Positions 1 to 9,907 of a stretch of DNA of 64,000 nt are shown piece after piece. This stretch comes from Prevotella sp. OH937_COT-195. Lineage in GTDB: Bacteria > Bacteroidota > Bacteroidia > Bacteroidales > Bacteroidaceae. Position numbers and translations under genes: made by a program. Location: positions 1-64,000 of the forward strand of contig NZ_RQZH01000012.1 in NCBI RefSeq assembly GCF_003932845.1, given 5' to 3'. How positions within the stretch are numbered: position 1 is the stretch's first letter; each line of letters starts with the position of its first letter. Under the pieces are notes generated by a model. It saw nothing but the letters and a program-made list of their open reading frames with translations. It did not search any database and had not been told where the DNA came from.

Positions 1-10
1 TCGAATAAAT

Positions 11-45
11 CCCTCGTTGGGCTCGGATTTGAAGCCCGACGAGGG
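11..45. repeat. GC-rich hairpin downstream of fcl
   Basis: Two 13-base arms (11-23 and 33-45) pair with a single G:T wobble around a 9-base loop. No T-run follows on either strand, so it is not a classic intrinsic terminator. It may be a 3'-end stabilising hairpin or an intergenic repeat copy. Apart from a second weak stem (GCTCC/GGAGC near 110-124) and the terminator at 207-251, I see nothing else in 1-273. Confidence 0.5.
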
Positions 46-206
46 GTAAAGGGGGAGTATATTCTTCTCGAAAAGAACTCTAATCATTCCTTTGAAGCGT
101 TCTGATAGGGCTCCTCTTAGGGAGCATTTAATTATTCAAAGGTCTCATAATGTTGGCAGCGGCGGCGTATAACTTCAAAAGAGCTATGAGAGTTCTTTTG
201 TGGATT

Positions 207-251
207 ATAAAAAAAATCAGCGTGAACTTCGATTTTACAAACTTCACGCTG
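207..251 (-). terminator. Rho-independent terminator of the GDP-fucose operon
   Basis: Read on the minus strand, CAGCGTGAA (243-251) pairs perfectly with TTCACGCTG (218-226) and is followed by an A then a run of eight T (209-216). It lies about 25 bases beyond the fcl stop codon, where the operon should end. Confidence 0.85.
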
Positions 252-273
252 AAATATAGTTTTTAAGGAACGA

Positions 274-1371
274 CTAAGTAAGATGATTAATACAAATACC
301 TTTTTTATACCATTCGTACATACGGTGTATACCTTCATCTATTTCCACTTTATGATGCCATCCCAAGCCGTGCAGTTTGCTGACATCTGTAAGTTTTCGG
401 GGGGTACCGTCAGGTTTTGAGGAATCCCATCTTAAATCTCCGCAGAAACCAATTTCGTGTATTATCTTTTCTGCAGCCTCCCTTATGGAAATCTCCTTAC
501 CTGTACCTACGTTAATATGGCAATTCCGAATTTCCTTCTGTCCGACCTTGTAAGTATCCTTGAAATCAACATTTAGAAGAACATGTACACTCGCATCTGC
601 CATCTCTTCACTCCATAAAAACTCTCTCATTGGCGAGCCTGTTCCCCAAAGCATGACGCTATCATAATGTATTCCGAATTTACCAAGCTTCTCAAGAATT
701 TCTTTCTCGGAATTACTGCCGTTGACACCTTCCACCGGACGCAGATCTATATCTTTACGCACCGCTTCCCAGTTATTCTCATTCAAACATTTGGCAAGAT
801 GTATTTTGCGTATCATGGCCGGCAGCACATGACTATTTTCAAGATGGAAATTGTCGTTTGGACCATAAAGGTTAGTTGGCATTACGGCAATATAATTGCA
901 GCCATATTGTATGCTGAAACTTTCGCACATCTTCAGTCCCGCAATCTTTGCAATGGCATAAGGCTCATTGGTATATTCCAATTCGCTCGTCAACAATTCT
1001 TCTTCTTTCATCGGCTGTCTTGCCATACGGGGATAGATACATGTAGAACCGAGGAACAAGAGTTTATTGACTCCATGGCGATAACTCTCGCCTATAACAT
1101 TCTGCTGTATCTGTAGGTTTTTATATATGAAATCGGCACGATACTGCAAATTTGCCATTATTCCGCCGACATGAGCAGCGGCAAGTACTACGGCATCGGG
1201 CTTTTCCTCATCGAAAAAAACACGCACTGCAACAGGGTCAAGCAAATCGAGTTCTTTGTGCGATCTGCCCACAAGATTATCGTAACCACGTCCTTTCAAG
1301 TTGTTCCATATCGCCGAACCTACAAGTCCTTGGTGCCCTGCCACATAAATCTTTGATTTTTTACTTAACAT
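274..1371 (-). CDS. fcl: GDP-L-fucose synthase
   Basis: This cytosolic enzyme completes GDP-L-fucose synthesis: it epimerises GDP-4-keto-6-deoxy-mannose at C3 and C5 and reduces it with NADPH. The N-terminus has the Rossmann motif GHQGLVG (12-18). The SDR pair Tyr138/Lys142 (YAIAK) and the GSTC segment (108-111) supply the catalytic residues. At 365 aa it is longer than enterobacterial Fcl (about 320), mainly through an insertion before the VMLWGTGSPMREF segment, a form I associate with Bacteroidota. It follows gmd by 11 bases and is last in its operon. GDP-fucose in these organisms feeds capsule and protein O-glycans; that use is inferred. Confidence 0.95.
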   Translation of the reverse strand: MLSKKSKIYVAGHQGLVGSAIWNNLKGRGYDNLVGRSHKELDLLDPVAVRVFFDEEKPDAVVLAAAHVGGIMANLQYRADFIYKNLQIQQNVIGESYRHGVNKLLFLGSTCIYPRMARQPMKEEELLTSELEYTNEPYAIAKIAGLKMCESFSIQYGCNYIAVMPTNLYGPNDNFHLENSHVLPAMIRKIHLAKCLNENNWEAVRKDIDLRPVEGVNGSNSEKEILEKLGKFGIHYDSVMLWGTGSPMREFLWSEEMADASVHVLLNVDFKDTYKVGQKEIRNCHINVGTGKEISIREAAEKIIHEIGFCGDLRWDSSKPDGTPRKLTDVSKLHGLGWHHKVEIDEGIHRMYEWYKKGICINHLT

Positions 1372-1382
1372 TTCTTGTTGTT

Positions 1383-2468
1383 TTATTCGGCGATTTGAGC
1401 CTTTAGATATAATTTTTTCACAAATTTCATGTCGTGTTCCACCATAATTCTTACAAGTTCATCGAAAGTTGTCTTTCTTGGATTCCAACCCAACTTGTCT
1501 TTCGCTTTCTTAGGATTTCCAAGCAACTGATCCACTTCCGCCGGACGGAAATATTTCGGGTCAACTTCTACAATAACCTTACCGGTTTTCTTGTCAATAC
1601 CTTTCTCTTCAATACCTTCACCTTTCCATTCCAACTCTATGCCTACATGATGAAAAGCAAGTGTGGCAAATTCCCTTACTGTGTGATATTCGCCCGTGGC
1701 AATTACAAAATCTTCTGGTTTCTGCTGTTGCAGTATGAGCCACATACATTCAACGTAATCCTTGGCATATCCCCAATCTCGTAAAGAGTTAAGATTACCC
1801 AGATATAGTTTGTCCTGCATTCCTTGTACAATTCTTGAGGCTGCAAGTGTTATCTTTCGAGTGACAAAATTTTCACCACGTCTTTCACTCTCGTGATTAA
1901 ACAATATGCCATTGCAACAATACATATTATATGACTCACGATAATTCTTCATTATCCAAAAAGCATAAAGTTTTGCAACAGCATACGGACTACGTGGGTA
2001 GAAAGGTGTTGTCTCGGACTGCGGAACCTCTTGAACCTTTCCATACAGTTCCGATGTTGATGCTTGATATATTTTGCAACTATGTTCCAAACCGCAAATG
2101 CGAACAGCCTCAAGAAGACGCAAAGTACCTACGGCATCAGTATCTGCCGTGTATTCGGGAACATCGAAACTAACTTTCACGTGACTTTGGGCTGCAAGGT
2201 TGTAAATCTCTGTGGGACGCGTCTCACCGATTATACGAATAAGTGAAGACGAGTCTGTCATGTCTGCCCAATGCAGGTTGACAAGTCTGGCTTTCTTCAT
2301 ATCTCTCACCCATTCATCAAGATATAGATGCTCTATTCGTCCTGTATTGAAAGAACTGCTCCTGCGAAGGAGACCGTGTACTTCATACCCTTTTTCAATA
2401 AGGAACTCTGCAAGATACGAACCATCTTGCCCCGTTATTCCTGTTATCAATGCTATTTTCTTTTCCAT
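1383..2468 (-). CDS. gmd: GDP-mannose 4,6-dehydratase
   Basis: Converts GDP-D-mannose to GDP-4-keto-6-deoxy-D-mannose, the first committed step toward GDP-L-fucose. The NADP-binding GITGQDG motif lies at residues 10-16, followed by the [16 protein letters not shown] stretch typical of Gmd. The catalytic Tyr162/Lys166 (YAVAK) and the STSELYGKV active-site strand (from about 137) are present. Its 361 aa is the normal family length. It sits between manC (4-base gap) and fcl (11-base gap), so the three are almost certainly one transcript producing GDP-fucose from mannose-1-phosphate. Confidence 0.96.
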   Translation of the reverse strand: MEKKIALITGITGQDGSYLAEFLIEKGYEVHGLLRRSSSFNTGRIEHLYLDEWVRDMKKARLVNLHWADMTDSSSLIRIIGETRPTEIYNLAAQSHVKVSFDVPEYTADTDAVGTLRLLEAVRICGLEHSCKIYQASTSELYGKVQEVPQSETTPFYPRSPYAVAKLYAFWIMKNYRESYNMYCCNGILFNHESERRGENFVTRKITLAASRIVQGMQDKLYLGNLNSLRDWGYAKDYVECMWLILQQQKPEDFVIATGEYHTVREFATLAFHHVGIELEWKGEGIEEKGIDKKTGKVIVEVDPKYFRPAEVDQLLGNPKKAKDKLGWNPRKTTFDELVRIMVEHDMKFVKKLYLKAQIAE

Positions 2469-2472
2469 ATAT

Positions 2473-3531
2473 TTATGCTTTGAAATCCTTTATTCTTTGT
2501 TCTTCCGACAGTTTGCAGATTAAGAGTTTTCCGTCTTTTTCTGCAACAATATATCCATCAAGTCCTTGGATAACTACCTTGTTGTTCCGTGTCGTATGTA
2601 TTATGCAGTTTTGTGTTTCATATAATCGCACATTATCGCCTATGATACTGTTTCCGTATATATCTCGCTTTGTCTGTGTCAGCAAAGAACCCCATGTTCC
2701 GAGATCGCTCCATCCGAAATCGGAAGGACATACGAAAATTTCTTCTACTTTCTCCATTATGGCATAGTCAACAGAAATGTTGGGACATTCCGGATAACGT
2801 TTGTCTATAATACCTTGTTCCCGTTCTGTTCCATAATCTCCGATCATACTCTCGAATATCTTGCTCAATGCAGGTTGAAAAATCCGGAATGCATTAACTA
2901 TTGTCGTTATATTCCATATAAAAATACCTGCATTCCAAAAATAACTATTATCTTTTATATATTCCTTCGCTGTATCATAATCCGGTTTTTCCTTGAAACT
3001 GTCAACCCTGAAAATTTCTTTGTTACGAATGCTGCTTAAAGATAAATCCGCCCGAATATAACCATATCCTGTTTCCGGACGAGTAGGTTTCATTCCAAGA
3101 GTAACGATAGCATCATTTTCTTTCGTAAAATCCAGACATTGTTTAACCACCCTCCTAAATTCTTCAACATCGGTTACGATATGATCGCTTGGGGTAACTA
3201 CGACATTTGCTTTAGGGTCTTGTCTTTTTATGCGCCAACTTACATACGCTATACAAGGTGCCGTATTCCTTCTACATGGCTCACAAAGAATCTGATTGGA
3301 AGGCATGTCAGGCAAGTGTTTCCGTACCATGTCTGCATATTTGCCATTTGTTACTACCCAGATGTTTTCGGGGCAGACAACACCCTTGAAACGATCCATT
3401 GTCAGTTGCAGCAGCGACCGTCCAACTCCGAGTACATCTATAAACTGTTTCGGGCATTCATCGGTACTCATAGGCCAGAATCTACTACCTATTCCACCCG
3501 CCATTATAACAAGATGGTTTCTATTATTCAT
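2473..3531 (-). CDS. manC: Mannose-1-phosphate guanylyltransferase
   Basis: Makes GDP-mannose from GTP and mannose-1-phosphate. The nucleotidyltransferase signature [11 protein letters not shown] starts at residue 12, with the PKQF motif at 27-30. The protein is 352 aa, the single-domain form without the C-terminal phosphomannose isomerase domain of bifunctional ManC/AlgA, so mannose-6-phosphate isomerase and phosphomannomutase must be encoded elsewhere. It is the first sugar-nucleotide gene of the cluster, 9 bases downstream of the endonuclease gene, and supplies Gmd with substrate. Confidence 0.93.
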   Translation of the reverse strand: MNNRNHLVIMAGGIGSRFWPMSTDECPKQFIDVLGVGRSLLQLTMDRFKGVVCPENIWVVTNGKYADMVRKHLPDMPSNQILCEPCRRNTAPCIAYVSWRIKRQDPKANVVVTPSDHIVTDVEEFRRVVKQCLDFTKENDAIVTLGMKPTRPETGYGYIRADLSLSSIRNKEIFRVDSFKEKPDYDTAKEYIKDNSYFWNAGIFIWNITTIVNAFRIFQPALSKIFESMIGDYGTEREQGIIDKRYPECPNISVDYAIMEKVEEIFVCPSDFGWSDLGTWGSLLTQTKRDIYGNSIIGDNVRLYETQNCIIHTTRNNKVVIQGLDGYIVAEKDGKLLICKLSEEQRIKDFKA

Positions 3532-3540
3532 GATTTTGCT

Positions 3541-4530
3541 TTATTTATTTAATAAATACTTTTTACCGTTCATTATGTATATACCGCGTGTTGTCTTTTC
3601 AACTCTTCTTCCTTGCAAATCAAAGATAACCGAATTTTGACGACGTTCTTCATTTTCTATCTGTACAATGCCAGACGAAAAATCATACTTGTCGTAAGAA
3701 AAAGGAGAACCAACCTTACTACCCCAAATATATTCTTCAAGTCCGGGATAGTCTATAAAAGGATTTCGGTTTTTTTGAATTGCATATACAGCATCATTTC
3801 TTGCAGTTTCCTTTGGGCTTACGGGATCGTCTTTCGACCATTGCATCAGCATATTCATCTGCCAGTCCTTGTAAGGTTTGTATGAATCTTGTGCGAGAAT
3901 TGCACCTTCGTCCCCATTCCATTTCTCTATTACATTTTCATATCGTGTAGCCATGTAAAAATAATTGCGAGCCATATCGCCCTTATATTCGTCATTAGGT
4001 TCAAATACAATGCCGGAATAACCTTCAGTGGTACTGCGACCGAGTTTACTATAATTGTTATTGCTCGAATATTTCTCACCGTTATTAGTACCAAATGGAT
4101 AATTGTCTCTTTTATTGTTTACATACCCGTCAGACGGCATTACATGAAAAAGATCCGTGTACATGGGATACTTTTTACCACCGAACCAACTCTTGGGAAA
4201 AGTATGTTCCCGATTATACACATCTCCCTCTTCCTTATAGTTTCCCGCCTGATCAACACCGTATGTATAATCGGAAGTATTGCTATATATATCATATATT
4301 TTATTGGTTCCCGGCTTTGTGTCGGTTGTTTTATAAGCTGTCCATATTGCACTGTACGTCTGCTGGTTATAACCTTTGCTTATTATGTTGCATAATGCAG
4401 TTTTCAATGTGCGTCCCGTTTTCCCGTCAGCGTCTTTATAGTACGTGCCGGTATTGTTTGGAGCCTGAGCCAATGCTACGGTAAAATTAATTAAGGCCAT
4501 GAAGGTCAATGAGTAAATCTTAAAGTTCAT
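3541..4530 (-). CDS. Secreted endonuclease I family nuclease with T9SS-like tail
   Basis: A 329-aa predicted extracellular nuclease. Residues 1-21 form a signal peptide ending AQA. The beta-beta-alpha-metal motif of the endonuclease I/EndA family is seen as NREHTFPKSWFGG (106-118), with His109 the likely general base. The last 35 residues read as a type A sorting tail (VIFDLQGRRV, then GIYIMNGKK), the kind recognised by the type IX secretion system. A good promoter lies just upstream and the gap to manC is only 9 bases, so it may lead the GDP-fucose operon, although its role (nutrient DNA use or biofilm DNA turnover) is unrelated. The substrate is inferred from the family. Confidence 0.85.
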   Translation of the reverse strand: MNFKIYSLTFMALINFTVALAQAPNNTGTYYKDADGKTGRTLKTALCNIISKGYNQQTYSAIWTAYKTTDTKPGTNKIYDIYSNTSDYTYGVDQAGNYKEEGDVYNREHTFPKSWFGGKKYPMYTDLFHVMPSDGYVNNKRDNYPFGTNNGEKYSSNNNYSKLGRSTTEGYSGIVFEPNDEYKGDMARNYFYMATRYENVIEKWNGDEGAILAQDSYKPYKDWQMNMLMQWSKDDPVSPKETARNDAVYAIQKNRNPFIDYPGLEEYIWGSKVGSPFSYDKYDFSSGIVQIENEERRQNSVIFDLQGRRVEKTTRGIYIMNGKKYLLNK

Positions 4531-4558
4531 TTTTATTTGTTTTGATAATTATATTTTT

Positions 4559-4590
4559 CAAAGGTAGTAAAGTTTATTCAACCTTGCAAA
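4559..4590 (-). promoter_or_regulatory. Bacteroidota promoter for the endonuclease-manC-gmd-fcl operon
   Basis: On the minus strand TTTG (4587-4590) is followed after 20 bases by TACCTTTG (4559-4566), matching the Bacteroidota primary sigma consensus TTTG-N19-21-TAnnTTTG. The start codon is about 28 bases downstream. It is the best two-part promoter in the window. Confidence 0.75.
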
Positions 4591-4614
4591 TATACATATT
4601 AAAATAGCATTTAA

Positions 4615-6918
4615 TTATTCATAAACCTCTTCAATACCATTCATTCCCAGATCTTCTGCTCCGCAAGGATTGAAATCTTCCGGTATATCGAATTTGTCAT
4701 TTTCATTATATCCGAGTGATTTGTCGGACAATACTTTCTTCATGAAATATGCCCATATAGGCAGAGACATGCTTGCTCCCTGCCCGATGCCGCCGGAATC
4801 AAAGTGTATATCACGGTCTTCACCGCCAACCCATCCGCCACATACAAGGCGCGGAGTGAAACCAATAAACCAACCGTCGGAGTTGTCGTTTGTAGTTCCC
4901 GTCTTGCCTCCCATCTCACATTTCACATTATACCTGTTGCGCATGCGGGCACCAGTTCCGTGGTCAACCACTGCCTTAAGCATATCTATCATTCTATAGG
5001 AGTTTTCCTCACTTATAACCTCTTTCATCTGTGGCTGAAAATTAGCAATCACATCACCGTTGCTGTTTTCTATTTTTGTAACGAACATTGCGGCAGAACG
5101 AATTCCGTGATTGGCGAAAGCGGTATAGGCAGACACCATTTCCCTTACACTCGCTTCGTATGCACCAAGACAAAGTGCCAGCGAAGGCTGTATTCCGGTG
5201 GTACATACTCCGAACTTTTTCAGCATTTCCATATAAACAATACCACATTGTCGGTAGTCGTTTGGCACGAGTCTGCTCATAAGATATGCAGAAACGAGGT
5301 TGTTGGAGTTTTGCAATCCCCACTTCAATGTTACCATGCCGCGGGCACTGCCGCGTGGCGACCAGTTGCCATAATTATGACGCACACACGGTACTATGTT
5401 GCACGGAGTAAAACCATGCTCCAAAGAAAGGGCGTAAAGATACGGTTTTGCCGTTGAGCCTACCTGACGACGACCAAGACTGACCATGTCGTACTTAAAA
5501 TGGTTGAAATCAATACCGCCGACATAGGCTTTTACTGCACCCGTACGAGAATCAAGACACATGAAGCCGGCACGAAGGAAACGTTTGTAATATTTTATGG
5601 AATCCATCGGTGTCATTACAGTATCTATCTCCTCATTATATGTGAACACACTCATTTCCACCGGTGTGTTGAAATTCTTATCTATTTCCTCTTCCGATGC
5701 ACCACTTTTTTTCAAAGCCCTATAACGGTCTGTCTGTCTTTTTGACCTTTCATATATTCGCTTTACCTTATCAGTCGAAGCCGTAGAACTGTATGGAGCA
5801 TTTCTCTTATACTTGTTTTCGGAATTAAATGCAGGTTGTAGCGTTTTGGAAAGGTGTTCTCTTACAGCCTCCTCAGCATACTTCTGCATTGAAGTATTGA
5901 TTGTTGTATGTATTTTAAGTCCGTCTGTATATACGTTATACGGTTCGCCGTTTTTCTTGAAATTCTTATTGCACCATCCATAAAGTGGGTCTGTTTCCCA
6001 ATATAAAGAATCTATTGAATACTGAATCCGGTTCCATGAAGGATAGTCTTTAAATTCCGGTTTCTTTGCCATCATATATTGCCGTAGGAACTCACGGAAA
6101 TAAGGAGCTTCACCATCTTTGTGACTTGTGCGATGGAAGTCTAATTTAATTTCCTCGGCACAAGCGTCATTGTATTGTGATCGGGTTATATATGCAGACT
6201 TGAGCATCTGTCCGAGTACCACGTCACGTCTCTCCTTGCAACGTTCCGGATACCTTACAGGATTAAAGTAAGATGGATTTTTGCACAAGCCTATAAGCGT
6301 AGCTGATTCTGCAAGCGTCAATTTGCCGGGTTCTTTGTTGAAATATGTATTTGATGCACGTTTTATTCCTACGGCACTATGCAGGAAATCAAAATAATTG
6401 AGATACATTGCAATAATCTCTTCTTTCGTAAAATTACGCTCGAGTTTAACTGCAATAACCCATTCTATTGGTTTCTGTATCAACCTTTCTATAGAATTAT
6501 GCGCAGCCTCACTATATAATTGCTTGGCCAATTGCTGAGTTATGGTCGAGCCACCTCCGGCACTTGCCTGTCTCATAAGTCCACGCTTTATTACGGCACG
6601 TCCCAAAGCAATGAAATCAATGCCCGAATGTTCGTAAAAGCGTTCGTCTTCCGTAGAAACCAATGCGTGAACAAGATCCGGAGACAAATCGTTATATTCA
6701 ACCATTATGCGGTTTTCACGATTTATGTTCCAAGTTCCGATTATTTTTCCATCTTCGGAATATATCTGTGACGCATATCTGCTTATTGGATTTTGCAAGT
6801 CTTCCATATTAGGCATGTAGCCGATAAATCCAAACCAAATTGCAAAAAAGCCAAGTACTACGCAACCTGTTACGGAAAGCAATACAAACCATAGAGATAT
6901 AACAAATTTCTTTCTCAT
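4615..6918 (-). CDS. Class A penicillin-binding protein (PBP1A-like)
   Basis: Bifunctional inner-membrane peptidoglycan synthase of 767 aa. A transmembrane anchor (about 5-30) precedes the GT51 glycosyltransferase domain with TEDERFYEHSGID (catalytic Glu90) and STITQQLAKQLY. The transpeptidase domain has Ser488 in STAK, the SNN motif, and KTG starting at Lys672. The frame stays open 63 codons further upstream, but that extension overlaps divergent pyrB and is not PBP-like, whereas ATG 6918 begins a normal cytosolic-basic/hydrophobic anchor. A TATTTTTG promoter element lies 27 bases upstream of that start. I cannot tell which numbered PBP it corresponds to. Confidence 0.95.
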   Translation of the reverse strand: MRKKFVISLWFVLLSVTGCVVLGFFAIWFGFIGYMPNMEDLQNPISRYASQIYSEDGKIIGTWNINRENRIMVEYNDLSPDLVHALVSTEDERFYEHSGIDFIALGRAVIKRGLMRQASAGGGSTITQQLAKQLYSEAAHNSIERLIQKPIEWVIAVKLERNFTKEEIIAMYLNYFDFLHSAVGIKRASNTYFNKEPGKLTLAESATLIGLCKNPSYFNPVRYPERCKERRDVVLGQMLKSAYITRSQYNDACAEEIKLDFHRTSHKDGEAPYFREFLRQYMMAKKPEFKDYPSWNRIQYSIDSLYWETDPLYGWCNKNFKKNGEPYNVYTDGLKIHTTINTSMQKYAEEAVREHLSKTLQPAFNSENKYKRNAPYSSTASTDKVKRIYERSKRQTDRYRALKKSGASEEEIDKNFNTPVEMSVFTYNEEIDTVMTPMDSIKYYKRFLRAGFMCLDSRTGAVKAYVGGIDFNHFKYDMVSLGRRQVGSTAKPYLYALSLEHGFTPCNIVPCVRHNYGNWSPRGSARGMVTLKWGLQNSNNLVSAYLMSRLVPNDYRQCGIVYMEMLKKFGVCTTGIQPSLALCLGAYEASVREMVSAYTAFANHGIRSAAMFVTKIENSNGDVIANFQPQMKEVISEENSYRMIDMLKAVVDHGTGARMRNRYNVKCEMGGKTGTTNDNSDGWFIGFTPRLVCGGWVGGEDRDIHFDSGGIGQGASMSLPIWAYFMKKVLSDKSLGYNENDKFDIPEDFNPCGAEDLGMNGIEEVYE

Positions 6919-6944
6919 TAGAATAGTTGTTCTTTTATCGAACG

Positions 6945-6952
6945 CAAAAATA
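6945..6952 (-). promoter_or_regulatory. Promoter -7 element for the class A PBP gene
   Basis: TATTTTTG on the minus strand fits TAnnTTTG and lies 27 bases before the PBP start codon chosen here, supporting that start. The -33 region (TTGATG about 22 bases upstream) is a weaker match. Confidence 0.6.
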
Positions 6953-7034
6953 CAACTTTTCTTTGAATTTTTCATCAAGAAATAAAAAATTATGTGTAAC
7001 TTCGCAGAAAAATCATTAAACAACATTCTGTGCG

Positions 7035-7985
7035 ATGAAAAAAAACAATTTCGTAACCATTGCTGATCTGTCAAAAGAAAAAATAATGTATTTAATTGAG
7101 ATGGCACAGCAATTCGAGAAGTACCCTAACCGCGAACTTCTTAAAGGAAAGATTGTTGCAACTCTTTTTTTTGAGCCTTCCACAAGAACGCGCTTAAGTT
7201 TCGAGACCGCAGCCAACAGACTCGGTGCAAGGGTAATAGGTTTTGCAGACCCTAAAGTAACGAGTGGAACAAAAGGAGAAACCTTAAAAGACACCATCTT
7301 GATGGTAAGCAATTACGCAGATATTATCGCAATGCGCCACCACATAGAAGGTGCGGCACAATATGCAAGCGAAATATCACCAATACCAATTGTAAATGCC
7401 GGAGATGGAGCACATCAACATCCGTCACAGTGCATGCTTGATTTATATACTATTTATCAAACGCAAGGCACTCTTGAAAATCTAAATATATTTCTTGTCG
7501 GAGATTTAAAATATGGTCGCACGGTTCATTCACTGATAATGGCAATGCGTCATTTCGCCCCCACTTTCCATTTCATTGCACCGGAAGAACTCGCAATGCC
7601 CAACGAATATAAAATTTATTGCAAAGATAACGGAATAAAATATGTAGAACACTCTGATTTTAACGAGGATGTTATAGCAGACGCAGATGTAATATACATG
7701 ACAAGGGTACAGAAAGAACGGTTTAGTGACTTGATGGAGTATGAAAGGGTAAAGAACGTATATATCTTAAAAGCAGATATGCTTAAATATGTCAAACCCA
7801 ACATGAAGATACTTCACCCGCTTCCTCGGGTCAACGAAATAGCATACGATATAGATGACACCCCATACGCTTATTATATACAACAAGCTCGCAACGGACT
7901 TTATGCACGCGAAGCGATTATATGTTACGTGTTAGGTATAACCCTCGATGAAATCAAGGAAGACAAGACAATAATCAACAATTAA
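7035..7985 (+). CDS. pyrB: Aspartate carbamoyltransferase catalytic chain
   Basis: Catalyses carbamoyl phosphate plus L-aspartate to N-carbamoyl-aspartate, the committed step of pyrimidine synthesis. The carbamoyl-phosphate loop FFEPSTRTR (46-53 region) and the HPLPR motif near residue 262 are intact, and 316 aa is the usual length. It is followed after 13 bases by pyrI, so the product should assemble into the regulated c6r6 holoenzyme. A TAACTTCG element at 6997-7004, one base off the TAnnTTTG consensus, may be its promoter. It is divergent from the PBP gene with 116 bases between the starts. Confidence 0.97.
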   Translation: MKKNNFVTIADLSKEKIMYLIEMAQQFEKYPNRELLKGKIVATLFFEPSTRTRLSFETAANRLGARVIGFADPKVTSGTKGETLKDTILMVSNYADIIAMRHHIEGAAQYASEISPIPIVNAGDGAHQHPSQCMLDLYTIYQTQGTLENLNIFLVGDLKYGRTVHSLIMAMRHFAPTFHFIAPEELAMPNEYKIYCKDNGIKYVEHSDFNEDVIADADVIYMTRVQKERFSDLMEYERVKNVYILKADMLKYVKPNMKILHPLPRVNEIAYDIDDTPYAYYIQQARNGLYAREAIICYVLGITLDEIKEDKTIINN

Positions 7986-7998
7986 ACTTTAATATAAG

Positions 7999-8457
7999 AT
8001 GTTGAACAAGAAAGAAAGATTGGTTGCCGCCATAGAAAATGGTACAGTAATAGACCATATACCTGCGGAGAAGACTTTTCAGGTTGCAAGTCTGTTGGAA
8101 TTGTTGGAAATGAAGAGTATAGTTACCATTGGTAACAATTATGCCTCTAACAAAATTGGCAGAAAAGGAATTATAAAGGTTGAAAACAAATTCTTTTCAG
8201 ATGAAGAAATATCACGTTTGTCAGTCGTGGCTCCCAACATAGTATTAAACATAATAAAAGACTATGAAGTTGTTGAAAAAAAGAATGTTGAAACTCCCGA
8301 TGAAATTCGCGGTATTGTGAGATGCAACAATCCAAAGTGCATTACGAACAATGAGCCTATGCAAACAGTGTTCCATGTAGTTGACAAAGTTGAGGGGACA
8401 TTGAAATGTCACTATTGCGACGTGGAACAGGATATAGATAAAGTTGAGTTGATATAA
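7999..8457 (+). CDS. pyrI: Aspartate carbamoyltransferase regulatory chain
   Basis: Non-catalytic subunit that binds CTP/ATP and bridges the catalytic trimers of ATCase. The C-terminal zinc domain has the four expected cysteines Cys109, Cys114, Cys137 and Cys140 in the C-x4-C...C-x2-C pattern, and the N-terminal allosteric domain begins [14 protein letters not shown]. At 152 aa it matches the family. It is cotranscribed with pyrB. The 217 bases after its stop contain the 22-bp-period repeat at 8488-8553 and no recognisable gene. Confidence 0.97.
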   Translation: MLNKKERLVAAIENGTVIDHIPAEKTFQVASLLELLEMKSIVTIGNNYASNKIGRKGIIKVENKFFSDEEISRLSVVAPNIVLNIIKDYEVVEKKNVETPDEIRGIVRCNNPKCITNNEPMQTVFHVVDKVEGTLKCHYCDVEQDIDKVELI

Positions 8458-8487
8458 TGTCGGTTCATTTGTGCTTAGTCGTACCGC

Positions 8488-8553
8488 AATATAGCCGAAA
8501 TTACCGACCAAATTCGGCGGTTTTACTGACCAAATTCGGCGAAATTGCCAAAT
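8488..8553. repeat. Three units of a dispersed 22-bp-period intergenic repeat
   Basis: Units at 8488-8509 (degenerate), 8510-8531 and 8532-8553 follow each other with an exact 22-base period. The last two share the core AAATTCGGCG followed by a 5-base segment ending TT, then 7 variable bases. The same unit occurs at 34597-34662 (inverted) and 49400-49443. It lies in the intergenic space after pyrI and before the convergent transglycosylase gene. Confidence 0.7.
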
Positions 8554-8674
8554 AGTTTCTATCTAATGACAAACATGCTCGTTATCAACTTGTAGCAGAA
8601 CATACATCAAAAAAATATATATGGATAGTAATATGCAAAATTATTTTTCAAGATCTCAGTAGAAGTAATTACTT

Positions 8675-9898
8675 TTAAAGAGATTTTGTTTCCTTTATAT
8701 GTGAAGTATTGTTTCCTTTATATTTATGGTATCTTTTTATAATGGCACGAACATATTCTGTTGTTTCGCTACTCCTCACATAACCATGTCGTACCAGAGG
8801 GTCGTTGTAATATTTCGGTTTACTTAGCAATGACAGATAATATTCCACGTCTTTCCACGACTCTCCGTTGGCTCCGTTCCTTCGTGCCAATGCACGAGCA
8901 TCAGATATGTGACCGGCTCCGCAGTTGTATGCTGCAAGTATAAAATTTATTCTCTCTTCAAAAGGAGTTATGCCAGAATAAAGAGAAGATAGTTTCGCCA
9001 TCAATTTTGCCGCGGCATGCACGTTTGTTTCCGGTTCGAATATCTTTCCACGCGGAACACCGAGCGAAAGTGCGGTCTGCGGCATAAGTTGCATTAATCC
9101 GCAAGCACCTGCCCAAGAACATGCCTCCGGATTGAACCCTGACTCTTGATAACATTGTGCTGCAAGCAGTTCCCAGTCGCATCGTGCCAGCGAAGCATAT
9201 TTCTTGAACAAGTCGTCCCATGGCGACAATGCACCGTGTGGCATGGGCGGTATTTTAATCCTTACTTTCAAAGGATTTGTTTCTGCGAAACCTTCATCAT
9301 AGCGTTTCCTGTTATAATCATTTATTCCGAAACCGCTTGGTGCACTACCTCCCCATACACCGAAAGGAGATATCAGATTCGTGCTGTTACGAAGTGCGGC
9401 ATATCCTTTAACCTGTAATTCTTTACCTTGTTTGGAATACCATTTATTGATTGCATCGGCCAGTTCATCGCTTTGTGAAGAAACCACCCATTGACGGTTC
9501 CCGTTCTCTTCTTCCACACCACAGAAACGGAATTCCGCATCATCTTTTTTCTGCATGGGTGTTATAATAATGTCCGCTTCTCTTTCAATCAACATTTTTT
9601 TCAGTTCGGCCGAATCACGACAAATATTAACACGAAGCATTATTCCGAGTTCGGTAGCAAAATTATTACAAAGCAAATAATTCAATCCAAGCCTTTCCCC
9701 ACGATACTCATAATAAGTATCAGGCCCGTAAAGCGTGGCTGCTATGATTTCTCCATTTGTGATAATATCATCCAATGATAATGCTGTATTGTATGATAAA
9801 GTATCCCCCCAAGGCGGCAGTCCGCCTCCTGTCGGACTTACCGAGCAGGAGGCGAACAGTGTCGCTGTAAAGAAGATTATCGTACAAACAAACTTCAT
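8675..9898 (-). CDS. MltF-like membrane-bound lytic murein transglycosylase
   Basis: A 407-aa lipoprotein (lipobox with Cys18) expected at the outer membrane. The first half resembles a family 3 solute-binding domain, as in MltF. The second half is an SLT domain with YQESGFNPEACSWAGACGLMQLMPQTA-type motifs; Glu252 in QESGFNP is the likely catalytic acid. The enzyme would cleave the MurNAc-GlcNAc bond to give 1,6-anhydro products during cell-wall remodelling. It follows the C69 dipeptidase gene by 9 bases and is probably cotranscribed with it. It belongs to a run of wall- and peptide-processing genes (also the M23 peptidase). Confidence 0.9.
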   Translation of the reverse strand: MKFVCTIIFFTATLFASCSVSPTGGGLPPWGDTLSYNTALSLDDIITNGEIIAATLYGPDTYYEYRGERLGLNYLLCNNFATELGIMLRVNICRDSAELKKMLIEREADIIITPMQKKDDAEFRFCGVEEENGNRQWVVSSQSDELADAINKWYSKQGKELQVKGYAALRNSTNLISPFGVWGGSAPSGFGINDYNRKRYDEGFAETNPLKVRIKIPPMPHGALSPWDDLFKKYASLARCDWELLAAQCYQESGFNPEACSWAGACGLMQLMPQTALSLGVPRGKIFEPETNVHAAAKLMAKLSSLYSGITPFEERINFILAAYNCGAGHISDARALARRNGANGESWKDVEYYLSLLSKPKYYNDPLVRHGYVRSSETTEYVRAIIKRYHKYKGNNTSHIKETKSL

Positions 9899-9907
9899 TT
9901 ATATTAA

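Noticed and set aside
3889..4395. 168-codon plus-strand frame
   Set aside because: It is antisense to the endonuclease gene, which has clear motifs and a signal peptide.
6919..7107. Upstream extension of the class A PBP frame
   Set aside because: It overlaps divergent pyrB, is not PBP-like, and the promoter at 6945-6952 lies inside it. ATG 6918 begins a proper membrane anchor.
8488..8553. CRISPR array at the 22-bp repeat
   Set aside because: Units are too short, variable parts are only 7 bases, and no cas genes are present.
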